Below, piece after piece: positions 36,380 to 44,642 of a DNA stretch of 64,000 nt (its first letter is position 1; the number at the start of each line of letters is the position of its first letter). The notes under the pieces were generated by a model. The model made no database searches and was not told where the DNA came from. It saw nothing but the letters and a program-made list of their open reading frames with translations. Source of the DNA: Dechloromonas denitrificans. Lineage in GTDB: Bacteria > Pseudomonadota > Gammaproteobacteria > Burkholderiales > Rhodocyclaceae. The stretch spans positions 1,260,501 to 1,324,500 of the forward strand of contig NZ_CP075187.1 in NCBI RefSeq assembly GCF_020510665.1, in the 5' to 3' direction. A program made the position numbers and the translations under genes.

Positions 36380-36529
36380 ATGCAGATTCCAGTTAGGCAG
36401 CCGCTCTGTTCGAGCTCTCCGTGGTGGGTCAGATTTGTTTTGCCTGTGCGCCGGTATTTGCCGGACAGCCTCTACACCAACCTTGCCATTGCGGCCGGTC
36501 TGCTTTGGCTGGCCTTGAGTTTTTTTTGA
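36380..36529 (+). CDS. Small single-helix membrane protein, Fur-regulated operon gene 1
   Basis: 49 residues from the ATG at 36380, directly behind a GGAGG ribosome-binding site (36371-36375). A basic N-terminal half is followed by one membrane helix (LYTNLAIAAGLLWLALSFF) at the extreme C-terminus. No family recognised. The longer frame from 36077 starts inside the Fur-box region and is not supported. The next gene starts 10 nt downstream. Confidence 0.65.
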   Translation: MQIPVRQPLCSSSPWWVRFVLPVRRYLPDSLYTNLAIAAGLLWLALSFF

Positions 36530-36539
36530 GGGGGCCATC

Positions 36540-36749
36540 ATGCCAACCAACAGCTTCTGGGCGGGCGTTTTGAGCCAATTGCTCATTCATCAGGAAACCG
36601 GTTGTCAGCATTCGGCCCGGCATGCCATACGGCTGTTGGATCGGTTGGTTGAATTCGAAGATCTCGATGAGGAGGTGCGTACTTTGTGCGAACGTGCCAG
36701 TCGTCGGCTTGAAACCGGATTGGAGTGTCGCGATGCTTGCGCCGCTTAA
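36540..36749 (+). CDS. Small helical protein, Fur-regulated operon gene 2
   Basis: 69 residues with a GAGGGGG ribosome-binding site just upstream. The sequence is alpha-helical, with His and Cys residues (QETGCQHSARHAIRLLDRL, LECRDACAA). No family recognised. The end overlaps the next start by 17 nt, which supports a real operon. Confidence 0.65.
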   Translation: MPTNSFWAGVLSQLLIHQETGCQHSARHAIRLLDRLVEFEDLDEEVRTLCERASRRLETGLECRDACAA

Positions 36750-37206
36750 GGAGCGTTCTCTTCACGATTGCGCTGGTGGTGCAGCGCCAGCCGTACAGAC
36801 GATTTCATCGCCGGAGAAATGTCGGAGCGCGGCTGAAGAAATACAGGATTTGCGCTGTGCCTTGCGTGAAAGCCGGACGCGTCTTCGCCGTAGCGCCTGG
36901 GAAAGTACTCGGCAAATTGCAGCGCTTAACAGCGAAGTCAATCGTCTTTCCGCGCTTTGTTCTGGCTATCGTCAGCAGCTTGCTCGTTTTGAGTCGAGTG
37001 TGGCCATTGTTGAGTTGGGATGCCGGTTGATACAACTCAATACTGAAAAAGAGGGATTCGATAGCGTTACACATCAAGTTCGAGCGCTGGAGCGAACGAT
37101 CGAAGCAGCGCATGCTGAATATACCCGGCTGTCGAGTGAACGCGATGTCTTGGTGCAGGAGCTTTGCTTGCGAGAGCTTGAACATATTGCAATCGTACGT
37201 TCCTGA
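36733..37206 (+). CDS. Coiled-coil protein, Fur-regulated operon gene 3
   Basis: 157 residues from the ATG at 36733, chosen over the longer frame from 36622, which duplicates the previous gene. After a Ser/Ala-rich N-terminus of about 30 residues the chain is predicted to be nearly all coiled coil (EEIQDLRCALRESRTRLRRS, LNTEKEGF, ALERTIEAAHAEYTRLSSER). No family recognised. The next gene, for a DUF2325 protein, also has a long coiled coil, so the two may pair. Confidence 0.7.
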   Translation: MLAPLKERSLHDCAGGAAPAVQTISSPEKCRSAAEEIQDLRCALRESRTRLRRSAWESTRQIAALNSEVNRLSALCSGYRQQLARFESSVAIVELGCRLIQLNTEKEGFDSVTHQVRALERTIEAAHAEYTRLSSERDVLVQELCLRELEHIAIVRS

Positions 37207-37229
37207 CGGTCGAGTCACTGGAGATAGCG

Positions 37230-38483
37230 ATGTCTGATTTTCCTTTTCATGTCGCCGGTGGTGTGTTTGGCGGTGGTAATTCAATTTTTCTTGATGCTGT
37301 TGCCTTGCCGCTCAAATTGCCGACGCCGAAGGTCAGTAGTTCCCGTCGACGAAAACTATGGGAAATCCCGCATAAATTTCATTGTCCAGTAATCGGTGTC
37401 TGCTTTGATTGCGACGAATTGCGGCGGTTGATGAACAAGGTGATGCACCTTCCCGGCGATGCTTCGGACTTTGTGCTGCACACGACTGCAGTAGGGAATT
37501 GCGAGGAGCGGAGCCGTCTGTCTGAAATCTTGCATAAAACACTGGAGAAGCGTTGCGAGTTGATGGTTCGTCGATACGCCATATTCAAGACCGATGCCGA
37601 TCTGCGTGCAGCATGGCGCGCGGCTTGCAAGGAGGGTCGGGATATTCCCATGGCACTCTGGGTGTGCTGGACGCATCCGGCCTGCAGTGAGCAATTGGAG
37701 CAGGAGATATATGCCGATATCCACATGATCCAGCACCAATTGGGTTCCCATGTCCGTACTGACCAGAAAGCGATGAAGGCACTACAACTGGAGAATGCCG
37801 ACTTGTGCCGGCGACTTGATGCTGCGCAGGCCGATATCGAGGCATTGCGGAAGAAACGGGCGGCCCAGGCCAATGAAGCGGCCCAGATGATCGCCCGGTT
37901 GCGGGCGGATTTGGTGGCCAAGGAAGCGTGCGCTACGCATGCATCAAGAGAGTCGGCCTTGCTGCGTGAAACCATGGTGCCGGATACGGAGTTGCACCGG
38001 ACACTCGTCCAGCGTCTGGCTGAGAGCGAGGTGCGCGCCAGAAAATCGAAGCAGTTGGCCGAGGAGTTGGCGCAGGAGGTTGGTCGATTGCGTGATTTTG
38101 CCAAGTATGCAGAGGAAACAATTGATTCTCTGACGCGGGAGGATGATGCCCTGTCAGCCATTCCAGAAACCCATTTGTCAGGAAAGTGCGTACTTTGTGT
38201 CGGCGGGCGTTCGGGTGCGGTGCATTCGTATCGGGAAATGGTCGAGCAGTCTGGGGGGCGTTTCATGCATCACGATGGCGGCCTTGAAGAGAGTATGCAT
38301 CGTATCGATGGCGTGGTTGCTGCTGCCGATATCGTGATCTGCCAAGCGGGGTGCATCAGCCACAATGCTTACTGGCGGGTAAAAGAACACTGCAAACGGA
38401 CGGGAAAACCGTGCATGTTCGTCAAGACCAGCGGCGTGACCAGTTTCGGGCGTGTGGTTAACGAACTTGGGAAGAAAATTTAA
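37230..38483 (+). CDS. DUF2325 domain protein with Cys-containing N-domain and coiled coil
   Basis: 417 residues. The N-terminal part (1-165) contains CPVIGVCFDCDELRRLM and a Cys/His segment WVCWTHPACSEQ, possible metal ligands. A coiled coil of about 130 residues follows (about 180-310). The C-terminal 95 residues are a DUF2325 domain, Rossmann-like: CVLCVGGRSGAVHSYREMVE, ADIVICQAGCISHNAYWRVK and PCMFVKTSGVTSF. DUF2325 proteins have no established function. This one is in an iron-controlled operon and is followed 23 nt later by fur. Confidence 0.88.
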   Translation: MSDFPFHVAGGVFGGGNSIFLDAVALPLKLPTPKVSSSRRRKLWEIPHKFHCPVIGVCFDCDELRRLMNKVMHLPGDASDFVLHTTAVGNCEERSRLSEILHKTLEKRCELMVRRYAIFKTDADLRAAWRAACKEGRDIPMALWVCWTHPACSEQLEQEIYADIHMIQHQLGSHVRTDQKAMKALQLENADLCRRLDAAQADIEALRKKRAAQANEAAQMIARLRADLVAKEACATHASRESALLRETMVPDTELHRTLVQRLAESEVRARKSKQLAEELAQEVGRLRDFAKYAEETIDSLTREDDALSAIPETHLSGKCVLCVGGRSGAVHSYREMVEQSGGRFMHHDGGLEESMHRIDGVVAAADIVICQAGCISHNAYWRVKEHCKRTGKPCMFVKTSGVTSFGRVVNELGKKI

Positions 38484-38506
38484 TTTAAAAAGCGAGGCCG
38501 TCCTTC

Positions 38507-38953
38507 ATGGGGGAGACAGCAATCAATTCAGAAAAAGAACTGCGTCGTTTGGGCTTGAAGGTAACCCATCCACGAACAATGGTCCTGGACTTGTTTCGTA
38601 ATAATGCCGGAAGCCACCTTTGTGCAGAGGAGGTATTTCGCCTGTTGACTGAACAGGGGGAGGATATTGGTCGAGCCACTGTCTACCGTATTTTGTCCCA
38701 GCTTGATGGCGCAGGAGCAATTACACGACAAGTATTCGACGGGATAAAATCAGTTTATGAGATCAATAATGGTGGGCATCACGACCATCTGGTTTGCCTG
38801 CAATGTGGCCGCGTTAAAGAGTTCGATGACAGTTTGATCGAAAAGCGTCAATTGAAAATTGCAGCAGATAATGGATTTCATCTGGCCCAGCACAATCTGA
38901 CCCTCTACGGTTATTGTGCAGATTGTGCGGAGAGGTTGAGATGCTCATCGTAA
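38507..38953 (+). CDS. fur: Ferric uptake regulator Fur
   Basis: 148-residue Fur protein. The winged helix is LKVTHPRTMVLDLF plus RATVYRILSQLDGAG. The metal-binding motif HHDHLVCLQCG and the C-terminal CADCAERLRC supply the Cys pairs. Fur represses iron-uptake genes when loaded with Fe(II). As the last gene of an operon whose promoter overlaps a Fur box, it is likely autoregulated. No terminator or gene was recognised in the 227 nt after it. Confidence 0.93.
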   Translation: MGETAINSEKELRRLGLKVTHPRTMVLDLFRNNAGSHLCAEEVFRLLTEQGEDIGRATVYRILSQLDGAGAITRQVFDGIKSVYEINNGGHHDHLVCLQCGRVKEFDDSLIEKRQLKIAADNGFHLAQHNLTLYGYCADCAERLRCSS

Positions 38954-39180
38954 ACAGGGCTGAGCCCATGATCTGACGATGATTTTTTTCGGATAACCGG
39001 AGACGCATTGGAGTCAAAAGTGTTTCCGGAGCAGTTTTTCTGAATTTGTTCGGATTTGCCCTGGCCCCCTTTGGAAGTCGCTTACACCAGCCGCGTTATC
39101 AAAGCTGTACTTGGCGGGTCCTATTAATTTCCATCAAGGCACTGTTTACTGTACCCTCGCGGCCCAGCCTAGGAGTATCC

Positions 39181-39498
39181 ATGACCACACGCCATAACCA
39201 TCGCCAGCGCAAGAAGCTCCATCTCGGGGAATACAAGGAACTCGGTTTTACGGTCGAAATCCAGTTTGTCGAGGGTTTGTCCGATGCCGCTCAGGATGCT
39301 TTCCTCGATGCATTTGTCGGTCAGGTCATCGAAGTGCGCAAGCTGATGTATGGCGGCAGCTTCTCGTATGGTTTCGTTTGTCGCGATACACGCGCCGATG
39401 CCACTGAGGAAGACCGTACTGCCGTTCGCGAGTGGCTGGCTCAGCGCAGCGAAGTGCAGTCGGCAAGCGTCAGCGAACTGGTTGATGCCTGGCGATAA
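39181..39498 (+). CDS. yggL: YggL family (DUF469) 50S ribosome-binding protein
   Basis: 105 residues from the ATG at 39181, preceded by AGGAG; a longer frame upstream lacks similarity. The basic start HNHRQRKKLHLGEYKELGFT and the Phe/Gly motif YGGSFSYGF are typical of YggL, which binds the 50S subunit. It is a single-gene unit ending in a strong terminator. Confidence 0.9.
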   Translation: MTTRHNHRQRKKLHLGEYKELGFTVEIQFVEGLSDAAQDAFLDAFVGQVIEVRKLMYGGSFSYGFVCRDTRADATEEDRTAVREWLAQRSEVQSASVSELVDAWR

Positions 39499-39521
39499 AT
39501 CGGCAGCTGTTTTGCCGTTGT

Positions 39522-39550
39522 AAAAAAGTCCGCTGCGTGCGGACTTTTTT
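39522..39550. terminator. Rho-independent terminator, bidirectional
   Basis: A perfect 12-bp stem AAAAAAGTCCGC/GCGGACTTTTTT with a 5-nt loop. It has a T-run on either strand, so it can serve yggL and the convergent gene ending at 39549. Confidence 0.93.
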
Positions 39551-39905
39551 ACATGAAAAAACTGAGCAGGAATGCGAGTAGCGTTAGCGTTTGGCGGGTG
39601 CGTCTATGCTTTTCCACTGTGTCGCTATCGATGGGCAGCAGTTCGGCGCTTCGCCAGGTGCGGTAAAAAAACCAGGCGGCGCTCGGCATGATGGCGTAAA
39701 GCGGTAGCGGGGAGTTGGCCAGTGCGGCGATCAGGCCCCAGGCGCAGCCGAGCAGGACGATGCCGAGGCTGATGCTGGTCGAGACCTTGTTGGCCACGTA
39801 ACTATTGCCCTGGCAAGCTGGGCAGCGGGCCGGGCTGGCCGGGTCAGAGCTGATTTTTGCGCTGAGGCTGATGCTTTGTGCTGCACAGTGCGGACAAGCA
39901 TCCAT
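39549..39905 (-). CDS. Zinc-ribbon membrane protein, function unknown
   Basis: 118 residues from the ATG at 39905. Two CxxC pairs (CPHC and CPAC, about 18 residues apart) form a zinc ribbon. Two membrane helices follow (ISLGIVLLGCAWGLIAALA and LYAIMPSAAWFFY), then a basic segment and a third hydrophobic stretch at the C-terminus. No named family recognised. Confidence 0.75.
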   Translation of the reverse strand: MDACPHCAAQSISLSAKISSDPASPARCPACQGNSYVANKVSTSISLGIVLLGCAWGLIAALANSPLPLYAIMPSAAWFFYRTWRSAELLPIDSDTVEKHRRTRQTLTLLAFLLSFFM

Positions 39906-39913
39906 CCGGATTC

Positions 39914-40333
39914 TCAGGCCACCAGGCAGGCCGAGGCTGCATCCGGTTTCATGATCCGGAAACCCAGCTTGGTTCGACCGCGTAGCCTGAGCAGGGCCTT
40001 GTCCTTGCTGACCAGGATGTCGGCGCCACAGCGGGCAGTAAGTTCGAGGAATTTCTGATCGTCGCGATCCTTGCAGCGCGGCAGCGGCGGGGCTTCGCCG
40101 GGCGGGACGAGCGTTATCAGCGCGCTGTAGCGTTGATAACGCTCGACGATCATGTCCGGCGTAAGTTTGAGTTGCGGGTAGGTCAGCACCCGCTGAAGTT
40201 CGTCCATTGTTCGCTCGTCGGCGAAGCATTCGATCCGGCCGGCCTCCAGTGCGGCCATGATCGGCACGGCATCGAGGTTGGCCCAGTGGAAGAGATCGAG
40301 GACGACGTTGGTATCGAGGACTAAGCGCAGCAT
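39914..40333 (-). CDS. PIN-domain protein (COG1569-like), orphan toxin-type ribonuclease
   Basis: A 139-residue PIN domain. Acidic active-site residues are visible in LVLDTNVVLDLF (N-terminus), MDELQRVL and the closing DDQKFLELTARCGADILVSKDKALL. PIN toxins cleave RNA and are usually paired with an antitoxin. No antitoxin gene is adjacent: the downstream gene is a membrane protein and upstream is the divergent dusC. It may be a solitary housekeeping PIN protein. Confidence 0.85.
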   Translation of the reverse strand: MLRLVLDTNVVLDLFHWANLDAVPIMAALEAGRIECFADERTMDELQRVLTYPQLKLTPDMIVERYQRYSALITLVPPGEAPPLPRCKDRDDQKFLELTARCGADILVSKDKALLRLRGRTKLGFRIMKPDAASACLVA

Positions 40334-40384
40334 GGGGCGGATTATAATGCGCGACTCTTCAGCGCCTTGCCCGGATTACCTTTC

Positions 40385-41344
40385 ATGTCCCGTATTATTC
40401 TCGCCCCGATGGAGGGGCTCGCCGACAATCTGCTGCGCGGCGTGCTGACCGATATCGGGGGCTACGACTGGGGCATCTGCGAATTTGTCCGGGTTTCCAA
40501 CAGCCTGCTGCCGGTCAAGACCTACCAGCGGATTTGTCCGGAACTGCTCAACGACGGCAAGACCCAGGCCGGGACGCCGATGCGCGTCCAGTTGCTCGGC
40601 TCCGACCCGCACTTCATGGCCGAAAACGCGGCCCGTCTGGTGACGCTCAATCCGGCCGGGATCGATATCAATTTCGGCTGCCCGGCGCCGACGGTCAATC
40701 GGCATCGCGGTGGTGCCGCCTTGCTGGGCGAGCCGGAACTGCTCCATGCCATTGTTTCTGCGGTGCGGGCGGTTGTCCCGGTCGACATCCCGTTTACGGC
40801 CAAAATGCGGCTCGGCATCAACGACACCAGCAAGGCCGTCGAATGCGCCCAGGCGCTTGAGGCCGGCGGTATCGACGAACTGATCGTGCATGGCCGGACC
40901 AAGGTCGACGGCTACCGGCCGCCAGCGCGTTGGGAATGGATCGATACCGTGCGCAACGCGATCGGTATTCCGCTGATTGCCAACGGTGAGGTGTGGACCG
41001 TCGAGGATTTCCGTAATTGCCAGGCGGCGACGGGTTGCCAGGACATCATGATCGGGCGCGGGGCGATTGCCGATCCCTTGCTGGCGCGACGTGTGCGCGG
41101 TGATCGGGTTGGCGGCTGGGAAGAAGTCCAGCCCGGCGTTGCCGCCTACTGGCTCGGCGTGCGCCAGAAAGTCGTGCCGGGCCACGCCGGCGGACGGATC
41201 AAGCAATGGCTGGCCTTGCTCCGGCGCAACTACCCTGAAGCCGGTGCACTGTACGACGTGCTGCGTCCAATCAAGGAGGCAGCCGATATCGATACGGCAC
41301 TGATTGCGGCCGGTGTTTTAAAAGAAAGGCCGCTCCTCGGATGA
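40385..41344 (+). CDS. dusC: tRNA-dihydrouridine(16) synthase DusC-type
   Basis: 319 residues from 40385 (an in-frame ATG at 40367 adds six residues). The FMN-dependent Dus fold is recognised by ILAPMEGLADN, FGCPAPTVNRHRGGA with the catalytic Cys, the phosphate-binding VHGRT and IMIGRGAIADP. The CPAPTVN variant and short length fit DusC, which reduces U16 of tRNA. The next gene overlaps its end by 4 nt. Confidence 0.9.
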   Translation: MSRIILAPMEGLADNLLRGVLTDIGGYDWGICEFVRVSNSLLPVKTYQRICPELLNDGKTQAGTPMRVQLLGSDPHFMAENAARLVTLNPAGIDINFGCPAPTVNRHRGGAALLGEPELLHAIVSAVRAVVPVDIPFTAKMRLGINDTSKAVECAQALEAGGIDELIVHGRTKVDGYRPPARWEWIDTVRNAIGIPLIANGEVWTVEDFRNCQAATGCQDIMIGRGAIADPLLARRVRGDRVGGWEEVQPGVAAYWLGVRQKVVPGHAGGRIKQWLALLRRNYPEAGALYDVLRPIKEAADIDTALIAAGVLKERPLLG

Positions 41345-42018
41345 ACCCTGAAAGCACAGGCAACTCGCGCTTCATCAGCAGCGCCCAGGAAGGCCCGCAC
41401 CGCGATCTCGAAGCGCTGCTCGCCCGCCACATGGCGCACCCGTTTCGCAAGCCGATTCTCGACTACAACCGCGCAGCCTACGCTGCGGCGATGGCGGCAC
41501 ATGATGCCTGGCGGCCGGATGCGCCGCTGATCCTCGATGCCGGTTGCGGCGTCGGCTGGAGTACGCAACGCATTGCCGAGACTTATCCCGATCATTTTGT
41601 TTTTGGCGTCGATCAGTCGGTCGACCGCATCAGTCGCGGCAAACCGCTGCCGATGCCGGCCAATGCCGTGCTGATCCGGGCTGATCTGGTCGATTTCTGG
41701 CGTCTTCTGGCCGAGAACGGCGTGCGTCTGGCGCGCCACTACAATCTTTATCCCAACCCCTGGCCGAAAATCGGGCATCTCGCCCGGCGCTGGCAGGGCC
41801 ATGCCGTTTTTCCCGTCTGGCGCGAGCTGGGCGGCGAAATCGAGTGCCGCAGCAACTGGCGCATCTATATCGAGGAAATGGCCTTGGCGCTGACCCAGCT
41901 GACCGGCCAGCCGGTCGTCGCCGAGCCGTGGCAGACGGCTGACCCGATGACGCCGTTCGAGAAAAAATATCTCGCTTCCGGTCACGAACTATGGCGCTGC
42001 CGGGTTTCGCTGAAATGA
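41341..42018 (+). CDS. TrmB-like SAM-dependent tRNA (guanine-N7) methyltransferase
   Basis: A 225-residue class I methyltransferase with SAM motif I LILDAGCGVGWST, motif II GVDQSVDR and the TrmB-like catalytic run LYPNPWPK. The C-terminal MTPFEKKYLASGHELWR matches the TrmB ending, TxFExK. Sequence around the motifs differs from canonical TrmB (which has FPDPWHKKRH), so it may be a divergent paralogue. It lies in a short operon between dusC and a YkgJ gene, with 4-nt overlaps at both ends. Confidence 0.82.
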   Translation: MNPESTGNSRFISSAQEGPHRDLEALLARHMAHPFRKPILDYNRAAYAAAMAAHDAWRPDAPLILDAGCGVGWSTQRIAETYPDHFVFGVDQSVDRISRGKPLPMPANAVLIRADLVDFWRLLAENGVRLARHYNLYPNPWPKIGHLARRWQGHAVFPVWRELGGEIECRSNWRIYIEEMALALTQLTGQPVVAEPWQTADPMTPFEKKYLASGHELWRCRVSLK

Positions 42019-42329
42019 GTGTTTGCCAGAGCTGTGGCGCCTGCTGCGCCGCGTTTCGCGTCGATTTTCATCCGGCTGAACTGGCCGGTGGCAATTTCGC
42101 ATGGGATGGCGGCGTTCCCGTCAACATGACTGTCAGGCTGACGCCGAACATGGTCCGCATGTGCGGCACCGATAGTGCCGCCCCGCGCTGCGTCGCGCTG
42201 GCCGGCGAGATCGGCCAGCAGGTGAATTGCACCATTTACCACGGTCGACCCTCGCCTTGCCGCGAATTCGATGTCGAGCATGCCGCCTGCAACCGGGCGC
42301 GCCAGCGTCACGGGCTGGCCCCGCTGTAA
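42015..42329 (+). CDS. YkgJ-family cysteine cluster protein
   Basis: 104 residues from the ATG at 42015, in an ATGA overlap. Conserved Cys residues appear in CQSCGACC, CGTDSAAPRC, NCTIYHGRPSPCREF and AACNRAR. This is the YkgJ/UPF0153 pattern, proposed to bind zinc or an Fe-S cluster. Function is unknown. Confidence 0.88.
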   Translation: MSVCQSCGACCAAFRVDFHPAELAGGNFAWDGGVPVNMTVRLTPNMVRMCGTDSAAPRCVALAGEIGQQVNCTIYHGRPSPCREFDVEHAACNRARQRHGLAPL

Positions 42330-42339
42330 ACGCAGGGCA

Positions 42340-42372
42340 GCAGCGAAGCTGCTTGTCCGGTTGCTTCGCTGC
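42340..42372. terminator. Hairpin between convergent ykgJ and acoR-like genes
   Basis: A perfect 10-bp stem, GCAGCGAAGC with GCTTCGCTGC, encloses a 13-nt loop. It lies between two convergent genes and lacks a clear T-run. It is probably a terminator-like or mRNA-end-stabilising element. Confidence 0.6.
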
Positions 42373-42390
42373 GCCTCCCGTGAGCCGGGT

Positions 42391-44376
42391 TTAAAGCCGG
42401 CCGAGCTTGCGATACAGGGTGTTGCGGCTGATTCCCAGTTGCCGGGCCGCCGCGGAGATGTTGCCGCCGGCTGCTTCAAGGGTACGTTGCGCAGCGAGGC
42501 GGCCGATTTCTTCAAGACTGCCTGCGCCTTGCTCGACCGGGGCGGTCGGACTGGGTTGGCTGACTGAAGCTGCCGGGCTTGGCTTGCTGTATTCCTGCTC
42601 GAACAATTCCTCCGGCAAATGGCTGGGGGTGATCAGGATTTCGTCGTCGTCGAGCAAGGCAATGCCGACCCGGATAACGTTGAACAACTGGCGGATGTTG
42701 CCCGGCCAGGTGTATTGCTCGATAGCCCGCAGGGCGTCTTCGGAAAACTTGACCGGCGCCCGGCCGCTACATTCGGCAGCGGCAATCTTGCTGACCATCT
42801 GGCGAATGTCGGTTCGTTCGCGCAGGGCCGGCAGCGTGACGCACATGCCGTTCAGCCGGTAGTACAGGTCTTCGCGGAAAGTGCCGCGGGCGACTTCTTC
42901 GCGCAGCTTGCGGTGCGTGGCGCAGACCAGCGAGATGTCGACCTGGATCGAGCGCGTGCTGCCAAGCGGCGTGACGCAGCGTTCCTGCAGCACGCGCAGC
43001 AGCCGGGCTTGCAGATTGAGCGGCATGTCGCCGATTTCGTCGAGGAAGAGGGTGCCGCCGTGGGCCTGCTGGATCTTGCCCGGTGCGCCTTCCTTGCGGG
43101 CGCCGGTGAAAGCGCCGCCCTGGTAACCGAAGAGTTCCGATTCGATCAGGGTTTCCGGAATGGAGGCGCAGTTGAGTGCGACAAACGGCTCGCTCTGGCG
43201 CGGACCGCTGTTGTGAAAGGCCTTGGCGAACATTTCCTTGCCGGCCCCCGATTCGCCTTGAATCAGAATCGGAATGTCGCGGCCGAGGATGCGCCGCGAA
43301 CGATCGATTGCAGCCTGCAGGCGGGTATCGCCGGTGTTCAGGGTGTCGAGCGTGAGCTTCGGCGGAGCAACGGTCTCGGCGCGCCGGGGAGGGCGTATCG
43401 CCGGCGCTTCGTCGTAGACCCGGCCGGCCACCGTCTGTGGCGGCAACTGGCCGCGCAATTGGAGGTGCAGAGCGCGGCCATTGACCTTGATTTCGCAACT
43501 GGCCTGCGGGTGGTTGCGCAAGCGGTCGACCAGTGCCGACAGGTTGCTCTCGAAAACCATTGAGAAATCGCGGCGCACGGCATCGACCTGGCGGATGCCG
43601 AGGATGTCGGTGCCGTTGCGGTTGATTGCCAGCACCTGGCCATCGGGCGAGACTGCGGCGAGACCTTCCTTTGGGCTGCCGAGGTAATCGGCGCGCTCGT
43701 GGAAGCAGACGATGATGTCGCGGGCGTGGATCGATTCGAACAGGCGTTTTTCGACAATCAGCGAAGACAGCCGGACCAGGCCCAGCGTATGGCGCTGTGG
43801 GGCGCGGTAATCGCCGGAAATGTCGAGGACGCCGATCAGTCGGCCATCCGGCCCGAAGATCGGGCTGGCGCAGCAGGTCAGGAAACCATTGCTTTCAAGG
43901 AAGTGTTCGCCACCCAGCACTTCAATCGGCGTTTCTTCGAGCAATGTCGTGCCGATGGCGTTGGTGCCGCGCTGGTTTTCGTCCCACGACGCACCGGCAG
44001 CCAGCGCGACGCGGTCGGCCCGGTCGAGAAACTCGGCATCGCCGACGGTTTCCAGGAGCAGCCCGTTGGCGTCGGCCAGGATGACCATGCTGCCGGATTC
44101 GCGGATGTGCTCGAAAACATGTTCCATGATCGGCCGGCCCTGTTGCAGCAGGTAGCGGTTGCGATCCTGTTCGGTTTTCAGAGCCATCCGGTCGAGTGCC
44201 TCGACAATCGGCAGGGCATTGTTTTCAGTCAGGCCGAAGCGTCGGCAACGTTCCCACGAACGGACGATCTGTTGCGTCACCAGCCCGTCGGGCACGCTGC
44301 CTTGTTCGAAAAATAGCTGCCTGGCCTGACGCAAGCGCAAATCATGCGTCTCAGCCGGAAGTTGTACTTGTCCCAT
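42391..44376 (-). CDS. AcoR-like sigma-54-dependent transcriptional activator
   Basis: 661 residues from the ATG at 44376, which has a strong GGAGGAG site; a longer start lacks one. A GAF domain (about 60-200) and a PAS domain (about 215-320) precede an AAA+ domain with Walker A GESGAGKE and the sigma-54 contact loop GAFTGA. A Fis-type helix-turn-helix closes the protein (AARQLGISRNTLYRKL). AcoR/ExaR-like proteins activate alcohol or acetoin genes. Candidate targets are the divergent pedF operon and exaC, both with -24/-12 promoters. Confidence 0.92.
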   Translation of the reverse strand: MGQVQLPAETHDLRLRQARQLFFEQGSVPDGLVTQQIVRSWERCRRFGLTENNALPIVEALDRMALKTEQDRNRYLLQQGRPIMEHVFEHIRESGSMVILADANGLLLETVGDAEFLDRADRVALAAGASWDENQRGTNAIGTTLLEETPIEVLGGEHFLESNGFLTCCASPIFGPDGRLIGVLDISGDYRAPQRHTLGLVRLSSLIVEKRLFESIHARDIIVCFHERADYLGSPKEGLAAVSPDGQVLAINRNGTDILGIRQVDAVRRDFSMVFESNLSALVDRLRNHPQASCEIKVNGRALHLQLRGQLPPQTVAGRVYDEAPAIRPPRRAETVAPPKLTLDTLNTGDTRLQAAIDRSRRILGRDIPILIQGESGAGKEMFAKAFHNSGPRQSEPFVALNCASIPETLIESELFGYQGGAFTGARKEGAPGKIQQAHGGTLFLDEIGDMPLNLQARLLRVLQERCVTPLGSTRSIQVDISLVCATHRKLREEVARGTFREDLYYRLNGMCVTLPALRERTDIRQMVSKIAAAECSGRAPVKFSEDALRAIEQYTWPGNIRQLFNVIRVGIALLDDDEILITPSHLPEELFEQEYSKPSPAASVSQPSPTAPVEQGAGSLEEIGRLAAQRTLEAAGGNISAAARQLGISRNTLYRKLGRL

Positions 44377-44452
44377 CTCTCCTCCGGTGTCCCAAAGTCT
44401 GCTTTTTGTATTTTTTGTTTCATAACGATGCACCTGACTATTTTGTCAGCAA

Positions 44453-44477
44453 TGTGCTCAAAGCTGTTCAACAACAG
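44453..44477 (+). promoter_or_regulatory. Candidate activator (UAS) site upstream of pedF
   Basis: TGTGCTC is followed four bases later by the inverted repeat CTGTTCAACAACAG. It lies roughly 100-125 nt upstream of the -24 element, a usual distance for sigma-54 enhancers. The exaC promoter has a related arrangement at 55777-55802. The link to the AcoR-like protein is inference. Confidence 0.45.
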
Positions 44478-44578
44478 TACAGCAATTGACGTGCCAAGCC
44501 ATCTTTCCAATGCGCTGTTCTGACCCTGTTGCTCCATTTTCGTTCATTGGCAGCCAATTGATGACTTTTTTGGCGACC

Positions 44579-44594
44579 TGGCACAGGCCTTGCA
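44579..44594 (+). promoter_or_regulatory. Sigma-54 promoter of the pedF operon
   Basis: TGGCACAGGCCTTGCA is an exact match to the consensus TGGCAC-N5-TTGCA. It is 49 nt before the pedF start codon, so transcription should begin near 44606. Confidence 0.93.
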
Positions 44595-44642
44595 GATTGC
44601 CCGGTACAGGGGAGCTTCCCAGTCATTAATAAAGGAGACATT

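Noticed and set aside
37379..38266. 295-codon frame opposite the DUF2325 gene
   Set aside because: Ser/Cys/Arg-rich shadow; the plus strand has the operon, ribosome-binding sites and a known domain.
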